Source: Lachnospiraceae bacterium (GTDB lineage: Bacteria; Bacillota; Clostridia; Lachnospirales; Lachnospiraceae). Taken from it: a stretch of 10,446 nucleotides of DNA. Position 1 is the first letter of the stretch, and the number at the start of each line of letters is the position of its first letter. Positions 1-6,590 of the stretch are shown piece after piece. The position numbers were made by a program, and so were the translations under genes. Location: positions 1 to 10,446 of the forward strand of contig JAFUWM010000263.1 in the NCBI GenBank assembly GCA_017483425.1, written 5' to 3'. Below the pieces are notes generated by a model that was not told where the DNA came from, did no database searches, and saw only the letters and a program-made list of their open reading frames with translations.

Positions 1-255
1 ACTGCGAAAGAGACGGCAGCCAAAGCAAAGAGAACCGCAAAGACTACAGCAGCAAAGACCGCGAAGCAGGCCAAAGCGACTGCAAAGCAGGCGGAGGAAG
101 CCGCAAAGAGCACTGCAAGGAAGGCAAAGAGCGCTGCAAGGAAGACCGCGGATAAGGCTAAGACAAAGGCGAAGGAGACCGCGAGCAAGGCTAAATCAGC
201 AGCGAAGAGAGCGAATGCAAAGAGAACCGGAAAGAATCCGGAGGATCAGGATTAA
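1..255 (+). CDS. Lys/Ala-rich basic tail protein, histone H1-like (3' end only)
   Basis: An open frame enters from the left edge and ends at TAA 253-255, giving the last 84 residues of a protein. The tail is about one quarter Lys (21) and one third Ala (27), plus five Arg. KA, AK and TAK pairs recur at irregular short spacing, and the end is a short acidic/polar cap (NPEDQD). Such composition is typical of histone-H1-like nucleoid proteins and of basic tails attached to HU-type DNA-binding domains; it could also be an RNA-binding tail. The folded N-terminal part, if any, lies outside the window, so the function is unproven. The stop is only three bases before the response regulator start, which suggests one transcript. 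Coding is supported by the uninterrupted frame and by codon use matching its neighbours. The repetitive AAG/GCA codons may make the region prone to slippage. Confidence 0.7.
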   Translation, partial: TAKETAAKAKRTAKTTAAKTAKQAKATAKQAEEAAKSTARKAKSAARKTADKAKTKAKETASKAKSAAKRANAKRTGKNPEDQD

Positions 256-258
256 AAA

Positions 259-978
259 ATGGCAGTTTTCATCGCGTTATTAGACGATGACCCCGCAGAC
301 AGAAAGCAGTCCGAGAGACTGCTTTCAAGGGAGCGGGATGAGCGAGTGAAAAAGGGAGAAGTCATATATTATGATTCATACGGGAGTGAGGAAGCTTTGC
401 TCCCGTCTTTTATGAAATACGATCTTTTTCTCATAGACGTGACAGGGACGACCCGTGACGGCATGATGGTCGCGGTTGACCTTAAAAACCGTGGCGCTGA
501 GGGGAAGATCATCCTGTATTATGACAAGATAGATTACCGCGCCAAATACGGCGATGAAGAGGGGATATCCTTTATGCAAAAGCCGCTCTGGCAAAAGGAT
601 TTTTCGAGGCTAATAGATATAGCGCGGGAAGTGCATGAGAACAAAACTCCGAGGATCGAGCTCAGAGGGGACAAAGACACGATATATGTGACCAAGGACG
701 AGATAATATATGCTGTGGAGCAGGGATACTATGTTGCGGTTGCTTTGACAGGAAACAGGTCATTTCATGTTCTGACGGATATGGTCACTTTTTACGGGAT
801 GCTTGACCCAAAGGAATTTGCGGCGACATCCAGAACCTCGGTCATAAATATGAACCATGTGGTCTCAAGCAAGGGAACAAGCTTTAAGATGGCTGATGGC
901 GCGGTGATAAAATTCAGTCTTTTGGATAAGAAAGCAATAACAAAAAAATACGAGGAATTCGCAAAGGATAAGAGATGA
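259..978 (+). CDS. LytTR-family response regulator
   Basis: This is a 239-residue two-component response regulator. Residues 1-~122 form a receiver domain: the acidic cluster D9-D10-D11 follows the first strand, D60 (in LFLID) is the likely phosphoacceptor with a DG at 67-68, and K108-P109 is the conserved Lys-Pro. The usual Thr/Ser after the fourth strand appears to be replaced by Tyr (IILYY, 84-88), which is unusual. Residues ~133-235 form a LytTR DNA-binding domain, recognised by the pattern around FAATSRTSVINMNHV (188-201), which matches the family's 'F.R.H.S..VN' signature. LytTR regulators typically control surface, toxin, bacteriocin or competence genes. No histidine kinase is visible. 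An AGGA at 248-251 is the nearest ribosome binding site. The stop codon overlaps the argC start as ATGA, so the two genes are probably translationally coupled. The target genes are unknown; the surface-protein and peptide genes downstream are candidates by inference only. Confidence 0.88.
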   Translation: MAVFIALLDDDPADRKQSERLLSRERDERVKKGEVIYYDSYGSEEALLPSFMKYDLFLIDVTGTTRDGMMVAVDLKNRGAEGKIILYYDKIDYRAKYGDEEGISFMQKPLWQKDFSRLIDIAREVHENKTPRIELRGDKDTIYVTKDEIIYAVEQGYYVAVALTGNRSFHVLTDMVTFYGMLDPKEFAATSRTSVINMNHVVSSKGTSFKMADGAVIKFSLLDKKAITKKYEEFAKDKR

Positions 979-2015
979 TATACGCAGGGATAATCGGATC
1001 GACAGGATATGCGGGAGCTGAGATAGCAAGGCTTCTCGCGGGACATAAGGATGTGGAGATAAAGTGGCTTGTTTCAAAGAGCTTTACGGGACAGGCTTAT
1101 GAAGATATATACAGGAACTTTTTTGAGATAATCGAAAAAGAATGCACGGACATAGATCTGGCGGATATGGCCAAGACGGTTGACATAATATTTACCGCGA
1201 CTCCCCAGGGATATCTGCAGGGAAAGCTTACAAAGGAGATCCTTGATGATTGCAGGATTATAGACATGTCGGCTGACTACAGGATAAAGGATGTTTCTGT
1301 TTATGAAAAATGGTACGGGATGGAGCACCATTCACCGGAGCTTTTGAGCGAAGCTGTATACGGACTGACCGAGATAAACAGGGATAAGATCAAAGACACC
1401 AGACTACTTGCAAATCCCGGATGCTTTACAACCTGCTCGATACTTACGGCGTATCCGCTGATGAAAGAGCACATGATAGAAAAGGATTCCCTTGTAATAA
1501 ATGCGCTTTCGGGTGTATCAGGTGCTGGCAGGGGTGCTAAGGTTGCAAATCTTTTTTGCGAGGTGAATGAGTCCGCAAAGGCCTACGGAGTGACGACACA
1601 CAGACATACGCCCGAGATAGAGGAGCAGCTCGGATATGCTTATGGTGAGAATGTGACTCTGCAGTTTACCCCGCATCTTGTTCCGATGCACAGAGGAATA
1701 CTAGCTACAGAGACCGCGAAGCTAAAGGGCAGTTATTCATATGATGAGATCAAGGCCGTGTACGATAAGTATTACTCCGGTGAGAAGTTTATAAGGGTGT
1801 TAAAGAAGGATATGTGTCCGGAGACAAGGTTTGTCGAAGGCAGTAATTACGTTGATGTGAATTTCAAGACAGATGAACGGACGGGAAACATCATACTCAT
1901 GGGCGCCCTTGATAATCTTGAAAAAGGCGCGGCGTCACAGGCTGTGCAGAATTTCAATGTAATGTTTGGTTTCCCTGAGGATGAGGGGCTTGACATGATA
2001 CCCATGGTGCCGTGA
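975..2015 (+). CDS. argC: N-acetyl-gamma-glutamyl-phosphate reductase
   Basis: ArgC performs the third step of arginine/ornithine biosynthesis, the NADPH-dependent reduction of N-acetylglutamyl-5-phosphate to the semialdehyde, in the cytoplasm. The 346-residue length is normal for the family. The N-terminus carries the Rossmann nucleotide-binding motif GSTGYAGAE (8-16). The catalytic cysteine is C150 in NPGCF, and the conserved HRHTPEIE stretch lies at 209-216, followed by FTPHLVPMHRG (231-241). All key residues are present, so the enzyme should be active. It starts at ATG 975 inside the end of the response regulator gene, with AAAGGA at 963-968 as a plausible ribosome binding site. Its stop overlaps the start of the acetyltransferase gene. 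The usual partner argJ is not next to it but about 5.6 kb downstream. Confidence 0.97.
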   Translation: MIYAGIIGSTGYAGAEIARLLAGHKDVEIKWLVSKSFTGQAYEDIYRNFFEIIEKECTDIDLADMAKTVDIIFTATPQGYLQGKLTKEILDDCRIIDMSADYRIKDVSVYEKWYGMEHHSPELLSEAVYGLTEINRDKIKDTRLLANPGCFTTCSILTAYPLMKEHMIEKDSLVINALSGVSGAGRGAKVANLFCEVNESAKAYGVTTHRHTPEIEEQLGYAYGENVTLQFTPHLVPMHRGILATETAKLKGSYSYDEIKAVYDKYYSGEKFIRVLKKDMCPETRFVEGSNYVDVNFKTDERTGNIILMGALDNLEKGAASQAVQNFNVMFGFPEDEGLDMIPMVP

Positions 2016-2461
2016 TGGAGATCAGAGAGATGAGAGCGTCGGACTATGAGGCTGTAAAGGCGCTGTGGATGACGATAAAGGGCTTTGCGATCAGGAGCAT
2101 TGACGATTCAAGAGAGGGAGTTCAGAAGTTTATAGCGAGAAATCCCGGACTTTCGACAATCGCGGTCGAGGACGATCATGTGGTCGGGGCGATACTCTGC
2201 GGTCATGACGGCAGGAGAGCGACGCTTTATCACGTGTGTGTGGAGGAGCCGTACAGGAAGCGGGGTATCGGGAAGGCCATGGTCGTGAGGTGCATGCAGG
2301 AGCTTCAAAAAGAAGGGATAAATAAAGTCGCGCTGATCGCTTTCACGCATAATGATGTGGGAAACGCTTTCTGGAAAGAGATAGGCTGGACGGAGAGAAA
2401 GGATCTGAATTATTACGATTTTACATTAAACACTGAGAATATAGTCAGGTTTAACGAATAG
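2015..2461 (+). CDS. GNAT-family N-acetyltransferase
   Basis: A 148-residue single-domain acetyltransferase of the GNAT superfamily, which transfers acetyl from acetyl-CoA to an amine. The acetyl-CoA pyrophosphate-binding motif A is R81-K-R-G84-I-G86-K-A, preceded by strand YHVCVEEPY. An ILCGHDGRR segment (60-68) and NDVGNAFWKEIGW (113-125) match a common subfamily of small GNAT enzymes of unknown substrate (YpeA-like by my recognition). I chose ATG 2015, which overlaps the argC stop as TGATG; an in-frame GTG at 2012 would add one residue. No good ribosome binding site lies close upstream, so translation probably depends on coupling to argC. Its place directly after argC raises the possibility of a role in N-acetylglutamate supply, but the sequence does not show this and many unrelated substrates are possible. 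Confidence 0.9.
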   Translation: MEIREMRASDYEAVKALWMTIKGFAIRSIDDSREGVQKFIARNPGLSTIAVEDDHVVGAILCGHDGRRATLYHVCVEEPYRKRGIGKAMVVRCMQELQKEGINKVALIAFTHNDVGNAFWKEIGWTERKDLNYYDFTLNTENIVRFNE

Positions 2462-2470
2462 ATAATTTCG

Positions 2471-2500
2471 CTGCCATATACAGAGTTTTATTCGTATAAA
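2471..2500 (+). promoter_or_regulatory. Candidate sigma-A-type promoter for the surface protein gene
   Basis: A -35-like CTGCCA (2471-2476) is followed after 18 bases by -10-like TATAAA (2495-2500), directly preceded by TTCG. The predicted start of transcription would lie near 2507, giving a leader of about 33 bases. The -35 is weak (4 of 6 to consensus). Support comes from an equally spaced copy of TGCCA...TTCGTATAAA upstream of the peptide gene at 5754-5782. Confidence 0.5.
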
Positions 2501-2527
2501 ATAATAGCTTTAATAAACTATATAGCA

Positions 2528-2534
2528 GAGGAGG
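2528..2534 (+). promoter_or_regulatory. Strong Shine-Dalgarno of the surface protein gene
   Basis: GAGGAGG ends five bases before ATG 2540. The match and spacing fix the start, which is also the first Met of a classical signal peptide. Confidence 0.85.
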
Positions 2535-2539
2535 AAGAT

Positions 2540-5500
2540 ATGAAAAGAAAGAAGCTGCTGCAGATATCAGCACTGATACTTTCGGCGCTGCTGGTGCTTA
2601 ATTCATTCAGTATGCCGGTAAAGGTGTTTGCGGATGAGGATTACTCAGAGGATTCCGATTCGGATGACTTTGATGACGATGATGATGACGATGGTGATCA
2701 GCCGGAGGAAGAGCCGGAAGAACCAGAAGAGCCTCAGGAAGAGCCGGAAGAACCAAGCGAGGAGCCTAAGGAAGAGCCGAAGCCGGAGCCTCAGGCTGCT
2801 GTACAGGCTGCGGTTTTTCCATCGGTTTATTTTGAAACTGACGAGGGAGACGGACTGCCTGCAGGTAAGACGATTGAAATCAGGAATCCAAACGGCTTTG
2901 ACGTAACTACATCCGTAGCGGTTGTAGAGGTAAAGGATAGCGTTGACTTTCAGGTCAGCGGATTTCCGCAAAGTATGGCGGCGAACTCTTCCGTAAAAAT
3001 AGATGTTATACCCGTACAAAAGGGAGGAAGCCTTGCGGCAGGTAACTATAATGCGACCCTTCAGATAACCGCGGCGTCAGGCGGACAGAGCATATCCGCT
3101 ACTCAGCCGGTACAGCTCAAGGTTAATAAAAAGGCTGATGAGAAGAAAGACGAGCAGGAGGAGGAGGAAGAGGCCTCAAAACAAAAACAGAAAGAAAAAG
3201 AGGAAGAAGCTTCAAAGCAGAAGCAGCAGGAGGAAGAGGCATCGAAACAAAAACAGAAAGAACAGGAGGAAGAAGCTTCAAAGCAGAAGCAGCAGGAGGA
3301 AGAGGCTTCGAAACAGAAAGAACAAGAGGAAGCCTCAAATCAGAAGCAGCAGGAGGAAGAGGCTTCGAAACAAAAACAGAAAGAGCAAGAGGAGGAAGCT
3401 TCAAAGCAGAAAGAAGAATCTTCCAAGGCAGAAAAATATAGCATACGTGTGACTCCGGGAGATGCAACCATAATGGCTGGCGGAAATATGTCATTTACCG
3501 CGAAGGTGACTGGAAATAATAATCCGAGCCAAAGCGTGAAATGGTCGGTAAGCGGAGGAAGTAAAGGTACAAAGATAACAGGTGACGGCACACTTATTGT
3601 AGATGCGAATGAAAGTGCGACAAAGCTTCAGGTGACAGCAACTTCAACTGCTTATAAAAACGTGACCGGGAGCGTAAATGTAAAGATAACTAAGGACGGT
3701 AAAAAAGCGACAAAAACCATAACCGTAGCGGCTGATCCCCAAAAAGGCGGTAAAGTTGCCGGCGGCGGAAGCTATAAGCAGGGCGATAAGGTAACAGTGA
3801 TCGCTGTAGCAAATAATGGGTATAAATTCACCGGCTGGATGAAAAACGGGACTACCAAAGTATCTACAGCCAATACCTATCATTTCAAGATGGGCAACGA
3901 GGATGAAGGATATCTGGCAAAATTTGAAAGAGTGAGCTGTACGGTAAGAGTCAGCGCAAACCATGATTCCAGAGGGAAAGTTTCAGGAGGCGGTACTGTA
4001 GAGTACGGCGGAAGTATGAAGCTTAAAGCGGAGCCAAAGGACGATAACCGTTTCAGAGGCTGGAGGGAAAATGATAAGATAATAAGCAAAGACAAAAAGC
4101 TTGAACTTACAAATATCACAACTGACAGGGATATTGAAGCCGTATTTGATAAAAAAGGATATAAGGTCACAGTTAATAAGAACTATAATGAAGGCGGTGT
4201 GATAAAAGGCGAGGGAACATATGATGATGGCGATACAGTAAGACTCAGTGTTTCAATAGCAAACGGATATCGTTTTGACGGCTGGTACCTTAACAACCAA
4301 AAGGTCAGTAACGCAATGGACTATAAGATCGAGAATATAAACCGGGATCTTAACTTCAATGCCGTGTTTATCAAGGACGGTGTAAAGACCTATACAATAA
4401 CCTCCGGTGTAGCCCAGCAGGGTAAGGGCGGGGTCATATCACCGCAGGGGACAACACAAGTTGCAGCGGGAGCTTCGTTTACTTATGTGATTGCTCCCGG
4501 AAACGGATATAAGATACTGGCGGTGGCTGTAGACGGACAGCAGGTAGGTGCGGTAAACACATATACATTTACGAATGTTAATTCTGATCATACGATAGCC
4601 GTAGCGTTTGCGCCCGATGCAAATGCTGTCGTGAAGCAGACAATGCAAAAGATCATTACTACAGAGGAAGCTGCCGCTATAGCGTCTGCAAAGCTTGAAA
4701 CCGGTGGAAGCATGGATGGACGTGCTTCTGTAATCAGCGAGTCATCCGGAGACTCCGGTTCATCATCTTCAAGCAGCCGGGGTGCAGCGGTATCAGCAGG
4801 TTCCGGCAAGTCTGATACAGACAGATCAGACTCCGGCGACAGCAAGAAAGCAATGGAGCCTGTGATAGAAGAAACCATATCAATAGATGATCTGGATAAA
4901 GAGGAGGACGGCAACCTCATAGGTATGGACGGAGCAGAGGATCTCACCGAGGATTCAGTAGAAGATATGACATTTGCGACCGGAATATACGCCACTCTTG
5001 GGACAACACCGGAAATGGCACGCCAGATGGTGGATTCGGGAGATGATACACTGCTTCTTAAGACCGCATATGATGACGGATATCTCAGGTTGAATATAAA
5101 CAATCAGTTCTCCCGGGATGAAGGATTACAGGATCTCGATCTCAGCAGTCCGCTTGAAACAAATGCTACGATCAAAAACGTGAATGAATTTGTTAAAGGT
5201 ATATTAACTGCTGATGAAAAGATGTATATGTTTGACGGGAATGAGATATCACTTAATCTTGACGTGTCACAGGCAGAACCTTCAAGTGATACCGTAAAGG
5301 CTCTTAATTCAGTAAAGGGTGTGGAGTCTGTAGGATATTTTGATATCGCGTTCATGAAGAGCGAGATGGATATGCCGGAGCTTATGAGCGAGCTTCCTGT
5401 TGAAATGGAGCTTGTGCTCAAGGTTCCCGAGGATATGAAAGAGGACAGCGGTAAGCTCTGTGTAGTTCGTGAGCATGACGGAGAAGTGGATGTGCTCGAG

Positions 5501-5746
5501 GATCTGGATGATGATCCTGATACGGTCACATTCCGTACAGACAGGCTGTCGGCATATTCTTTCGCATACGAGAACGGCAAGTCCGGCGTTAACTGGCTGG
5601 TCGTAGGCATAGTGTCCGCTCTGCTTGTGGCGGTGCTTGTGATAGCACTGGTATTCGCACAGAGAAGCCGCAGGGTAAAGGCGACAGCCCGCCGCAGACG
5701 CAGGGAGTCGGCTCACAGAAGGTCACAGGATTCTAAATATTATTAA
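2540..5746 (+). CDS. Large secreted, membrane-anchored repeat surface protein
   Basis: A 1068-residue surface protein without a function I can name. In order: signal peptide (KRKK, hydrophobic core 6-22, likely cleavage after VFA at ~31); acidic Asp/Ser run (34-53); Pro/Glu repeat stalk (55-84); a beta-sandwich-like domain (~93-195); a Glu/Lys/Gln/Ser coiled-coil repeat (209-293); an Ig-like domain of bacterial surface type (~299-384); four InlB-B-like beta repeats (~392-463, 467-537, 541-611, 617-692), the first three with a GYxFxGW-type motif; a Ser/Gly/Asp-rich linker (~720-772); a C-terminal domain (~775-1010) ending in LSAYSFAY, a motif common at the end of clostridial surface domains; one transmembrane helix (~1018-1039); and a short Arg-rich cytoplasmic tail (1041-1068). 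No LPxTG sortase motif is seen, so anchoring is by the membrane helix. A role in adhesion or wall spanning is inference. It has its own candidate promoter and strong ribosome binding site, so it is probably a separate transcription unit. Confidence 0.93.
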   Translation: MKRKKLLQISALILSALLVLNSFSMPVKVFADEDYSEDSDSDDFDDDDDDDGDQPEEEPEEPEEPQEEPEEPSEEPKEEPKPEPQAAVQAAVFPSVYFETDEGDGLPAGKTIEIRNPNGFDVTTSVAVVEVKDSVDFQVSGFPQSMAANSSVKIDVIPVQKGGSLAAGNYNATLQITAASGGQSISATQPVQLKVNKKADEKKDEQEEEEEASKQKQKEKEEEASKQKQQEEEASKQKQKEQEEEASKQKQQEEEASKQKEQEEASNQKQQEEEASKQKQKEQEEEASKQKEESSKAEKYSIRVTPGDATIMAGGNMSFTAKVTGNNNPSQSVKWSVSGGSKGTKITGDGTLIVDANESATKLQVTATSTAYKNVTGSVNVKITKDGKKATKTITVAADPQKGGKVAGGGSYKQGDKVTVIAVANNGYKFTGWMKNGTTKVSTANTYHFKMGNEDEGYLAKFERVSCTVRVSANHDSRGKVSGGGTVEYGGSMKLKAEPKDDNRFRGWRENDKIISKDKKLELTNITTDRDIEAVFDKKGYKVTVNKNYNEGGVIKGEGTYDDGDTVRLSVSIANGYRFDGWYLNNQKVSNAMDYKIENINRDLNFNAVFIKDGVKTYTITSGVAQQGKGGVISPQGTTQVAAGASFTYVIAPGNGYKILAVAVDGQQVGAVNTYTFTNVNSDHTIAVAFAPDANAVVKQTMQKIITTEEAAAIASAKLETGGSMDGRASVISESSGDSGSSSSSSRGAAVSAGSGKSDTDRSDSGDSKKAMEPVIEETISIDDLDKEEDGNLIGMDGAEDLTEDSVEDMTFATGIYATLGTTPEMARQMVDSGDDTLLLKTAYDDGYLRLNINNQFSRDEGLQDLDLSSPLETNATIKNVNEFVKGILTADEKMYMFDGNEISLNLDVSQAEPSSDTVKALNSVKGVESVGYFDIAFMKSEMDMPELMSELPVEMELVLKVPEDMKEDSGKLCVVREHDGEVDVLEDLDDDPDTVTFRTDRLSAYSFAYENGKSGVNWLVVGIVSALLVAVLVIALVFAQRSRRVKATARRRRRESAHRRSQDSKYY
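2702..2791 (+). repeat. Pro/Glu-rich stalk repeat (inside the surface protein gene)
   Basis: Codons for residues 55-84 repeat short units such as EEP and EEPEEP, written mainly with GAGGAAGAGCC/GAAGAACC words. This is an extended acidic spacer typical of wall-spanning segments. Confidence 0.75.
3164..3418 (+). repeat. Four-copy higher-order tandem repeat (66, 66, 57, 66 bp) encoding a charged coiled coil
   Basis: The four copies start at 3164, 3230, 3296 and 3353. Copies 1, 2 and 4 are 22 residues; copy 3 is 19 residues, in frame, having lost KQ and one Glu. Each full unit is a 12-residue half (EEEASKQKQKEQ type) followed by a 10-residue half (EEEASKQKQQ type). The DNA is highly similar between copies, for example GAGGAAGAGGC begins copies 2, 3 and 4. 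All length changes are multiples of three. Confidence 0.9.
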
Positions 5747-5752
5747 AAAATA

Positions 5753-5782
5753 GTGCCACGTTACAGGGCTTCTTCGTATAAA
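5753..5782 (+). promoter_or_regulatory. Candidate promoter for the double-glycine peptide gene
   Basis: A -35-like GTGCCA (5753-5758) is followed after 18 bases by TATAAA (5777-5782), preceded by TTCG. It reproduces the spacing and 15 fixed bases of the candidate promoter at 2471-2500. The predicted start near 5789 would give a leader of about 165 bases before ATG 5956, containing the dyads listed next. Confidence 0.5.
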
Positions 5783-5798
5783 TATACAGAGGGAGCAT

Positions 5799-5836
5799 GA
5801 TACCGTTACGCCTGTATTTTAGGCGGTTACGGTATC
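5799..5836 (+). promoter_or_regulatory. Strong imperfect hairpin in the peptide gene leader
   Basis: GATACCGT (5799-5806) pairs with ACGGTATC (5829-5836). Inside it, CGCCT (5809-5813) pairs with AGGCG (5821-5825) around a seven-base loop, leaving a small TA/GTT internal loop. No U-run follows, so it is not an intrinsic terminator of the surface protein gene. It lies just after the predicted transcription start and may be a 5' stabilising or regulatory RNA element. Confidence 0.6.
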
Positions 5837-5853
5837 AGCATCCGACCGGAGCA

Positions 5854-5914
5854 AGTCAGATATAAAACTGTGTTTTATAGAGGAGCAAAAGAAGGTCTGA
5901 CTGCGGAATATTCC
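5854..5914 (+). promoter_or_regulatory. Nested dyads in the peptide gene leader
   Basis: TATAAAAC (5861-5868) and GTTTTATA (5872-5879) form a perfect dyad with a TGT centre. It is immediately flanked on the left by AGTCAGA (5854-5860), whose complement TCTGACT is at 5896-5902, so a longer nested stem is possible with a 16-base bulge containing GAGGAG. A perfect palindrome GGAATATTCC follows at 5905-5914. These could be RNA structure, protein-binding sites, or both; nothing matches a riboswitch class I know. Confidence 0.45.
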
Positions 5915-5955
5915 TTAGGACGCGGACGGATTTAGATTAGACAGGAGGAAATAAA

Positions 5956-6279
5956 ATGAGCGAATGGACAGAGGATATCGTAAAGGATGGAAAAAAGGTT
6001 GAGAAGCTTTCAGATGATGCTCTTGACGGAGTGGCAGGAGGCTTTACGGAAACGAACAAAGGACTTGCGACTTTCGGGTACAACATCAAGTGCCCTAACT
6101 GCGGTGCCACGGCAGGAAGCGCTTTTGAGGCCGGAGCATGGCAGGATAAAAAGATGAACAGTGTCGAGTATCACTGCAACTGCGGATGCAAGTTTGTCTG
6201 CTACGATGGCTATGTCATCAAAAAAGACAACTGGATCAATCTCTGCAGCAAAAAGGGATATAAATATCCCTTTGCTTAA
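5956..6279 (+). CDS. Cys-rich peptide precursor with double-glycine leader and zinc-ribbon-like core
   Basis: A 107-residue protein. Residues 1-29 resemble a double-glycine leader of the bacteriocin/Nif11-like type: an acidic amphipathic stretch ending KLSDDALDGVAGG, with GG at 28-29. Such leaders are removed by C39-peptidase ABC exporters (family knowledge). The predicted 78-residue remainder has seven Cys: C46-x2-C49 (CPNCG), C74-x-C76-x-C78 (HCNCGC), C82 and C97. The CxxCG...YxCxCGxxF pattern resembles a zinc ribbon, so the product may bind metal, be disulfide-linked, or be modified. No exporter, maturation enzyme or immunity gene is in the window. The ribosome binding site AGGAGG (5943-5948) lies seven bases before ATG and is strong. 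The leader region upstream is unusually structured. Alternatives are a bacteriocin, a secreted signalling or regulatory peptide, or an intracellular zinc-ribbon protein whose GG is coincidental. Confidence 0.82.
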   Translation: MSEWTEDIVKDGKKVEKLSDDALDGVAGGFTETNKGLATFGYNIKCPNCGATAGSAFEAGAWQDKKMNSVEYHCNCGCKFVCYDGYVIKKDNWINLCSKKGYKYPFA

Positions 6280-6307
6280 GCTCGGAAATCTCATCAGACC
6301 TGATAGA

Positions 6308-6338
6308 AGACCGGCCGCTGTATTGCGACCGGTTTCTT
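6308..6338 (+). terminator. Possible rho-independent terminator after the peptide gene
   Basis: ACCGG (6310-6314) pairs with CCGGT (6329-6333), with an inner GC/GC pair (6317-6318 and 6325-6326), and a T-rich stretch TTTCTT follows. The T-run is interrupted and the stem has an internal CC/GA mismatch, so the call is moderate. It sits about 30 bases after the peptide stop, where a terminator is expected. Confidence 0.45.
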
Positions 6339-6576
6339 GCGTCTTTACATTCATGCAGGTATGTGATATCTTATTGTTCATCTTAAGGAAGCCTATCTCA
6401 TGGATTCAGGCATTTCTGCCATAGTTTCCAAGATTTAGCTTAGTGATGTATCAGAAACAAAAAGTGATTTTCATATTCGGGCAATAAATCAGTTTCGTCA
6501 CATCTGGCATCGGCATAATGATGTTTCCGGGATCACCATCCATGCGGTTGACTTCTTTAGATAAAAAATATTACGT

Positions 6577-6583
6577 AAGGAGG
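6577..6583 (+). promoter_or_regulatory. Shine-Dalgarno of the Rpn-like gene
   Basis: AAGGAGG lies seven bases before ATG 6591. It fixes this start. Confidence 0.85.
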
Positions 6584-6590
6584 AAAAGGC

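Larger units (their letters stand above)
6280..6590. other. 311-base intergenic region
   Basis: Apart from the possible terminator at 6308-6338 and the ribosome binding site near 6577-6583, I see no gene. A 30-codon minus-strand frame (6451-6543) lacks a ribosome binding site. No convincing promoter for the downstream nuclease-fold gene is visible, and no tRNA-like or repeat structure was found. Confidence 0.55.

Noticed and set aside
2012..2017. GTG 2012 as start of the acetyltransferase
   Set aside because: ATG 2015 is one codon later, overlaps the argC stop in the usual TGATG manner and gives a standard GNAT N-terminus.
3123..3494. Long antisense and alternate-frame open frames across the Glu/Lys/Gln repeat
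   Set aside because: They are by-products of the repetitive purine-rich DNA; the encoded sequences are low-complexity and have no start signals.
5104..5610. Long minus-strand open frame (Ser/Thr-rich) inside the surface protein gene
   Set aside because: It mirrors codon bias of the sense gene, has no ribosome binding site and no plausible domain.
5570..5746. LPxTG-type sortase anchor in the surface protein
   Set aside because: No LPxTG-like motif precedes the transmembrane helix; the charged tail is longer than a sortase tail and Arg-rich.
5799..5836. Hairpin as terminator of the surface protein gene
   Set aside because: The stem is good, but no T-run follows on either strand close enough to act as an intrinsic terminator.
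6451..6543. A 30-codon minus-strand frame in the 311-base gap
   Set aside because: It starts with ATG but has no ribosome binding site, no recognisable product and a length expected by chance.
6548..6574. TTGACT...TATTAC as a promoter for the Rpn-like gene
   Set aside because: The spacing is only 15 bases, and transcription would begin inside the ribosome binding site at 6577-6583.
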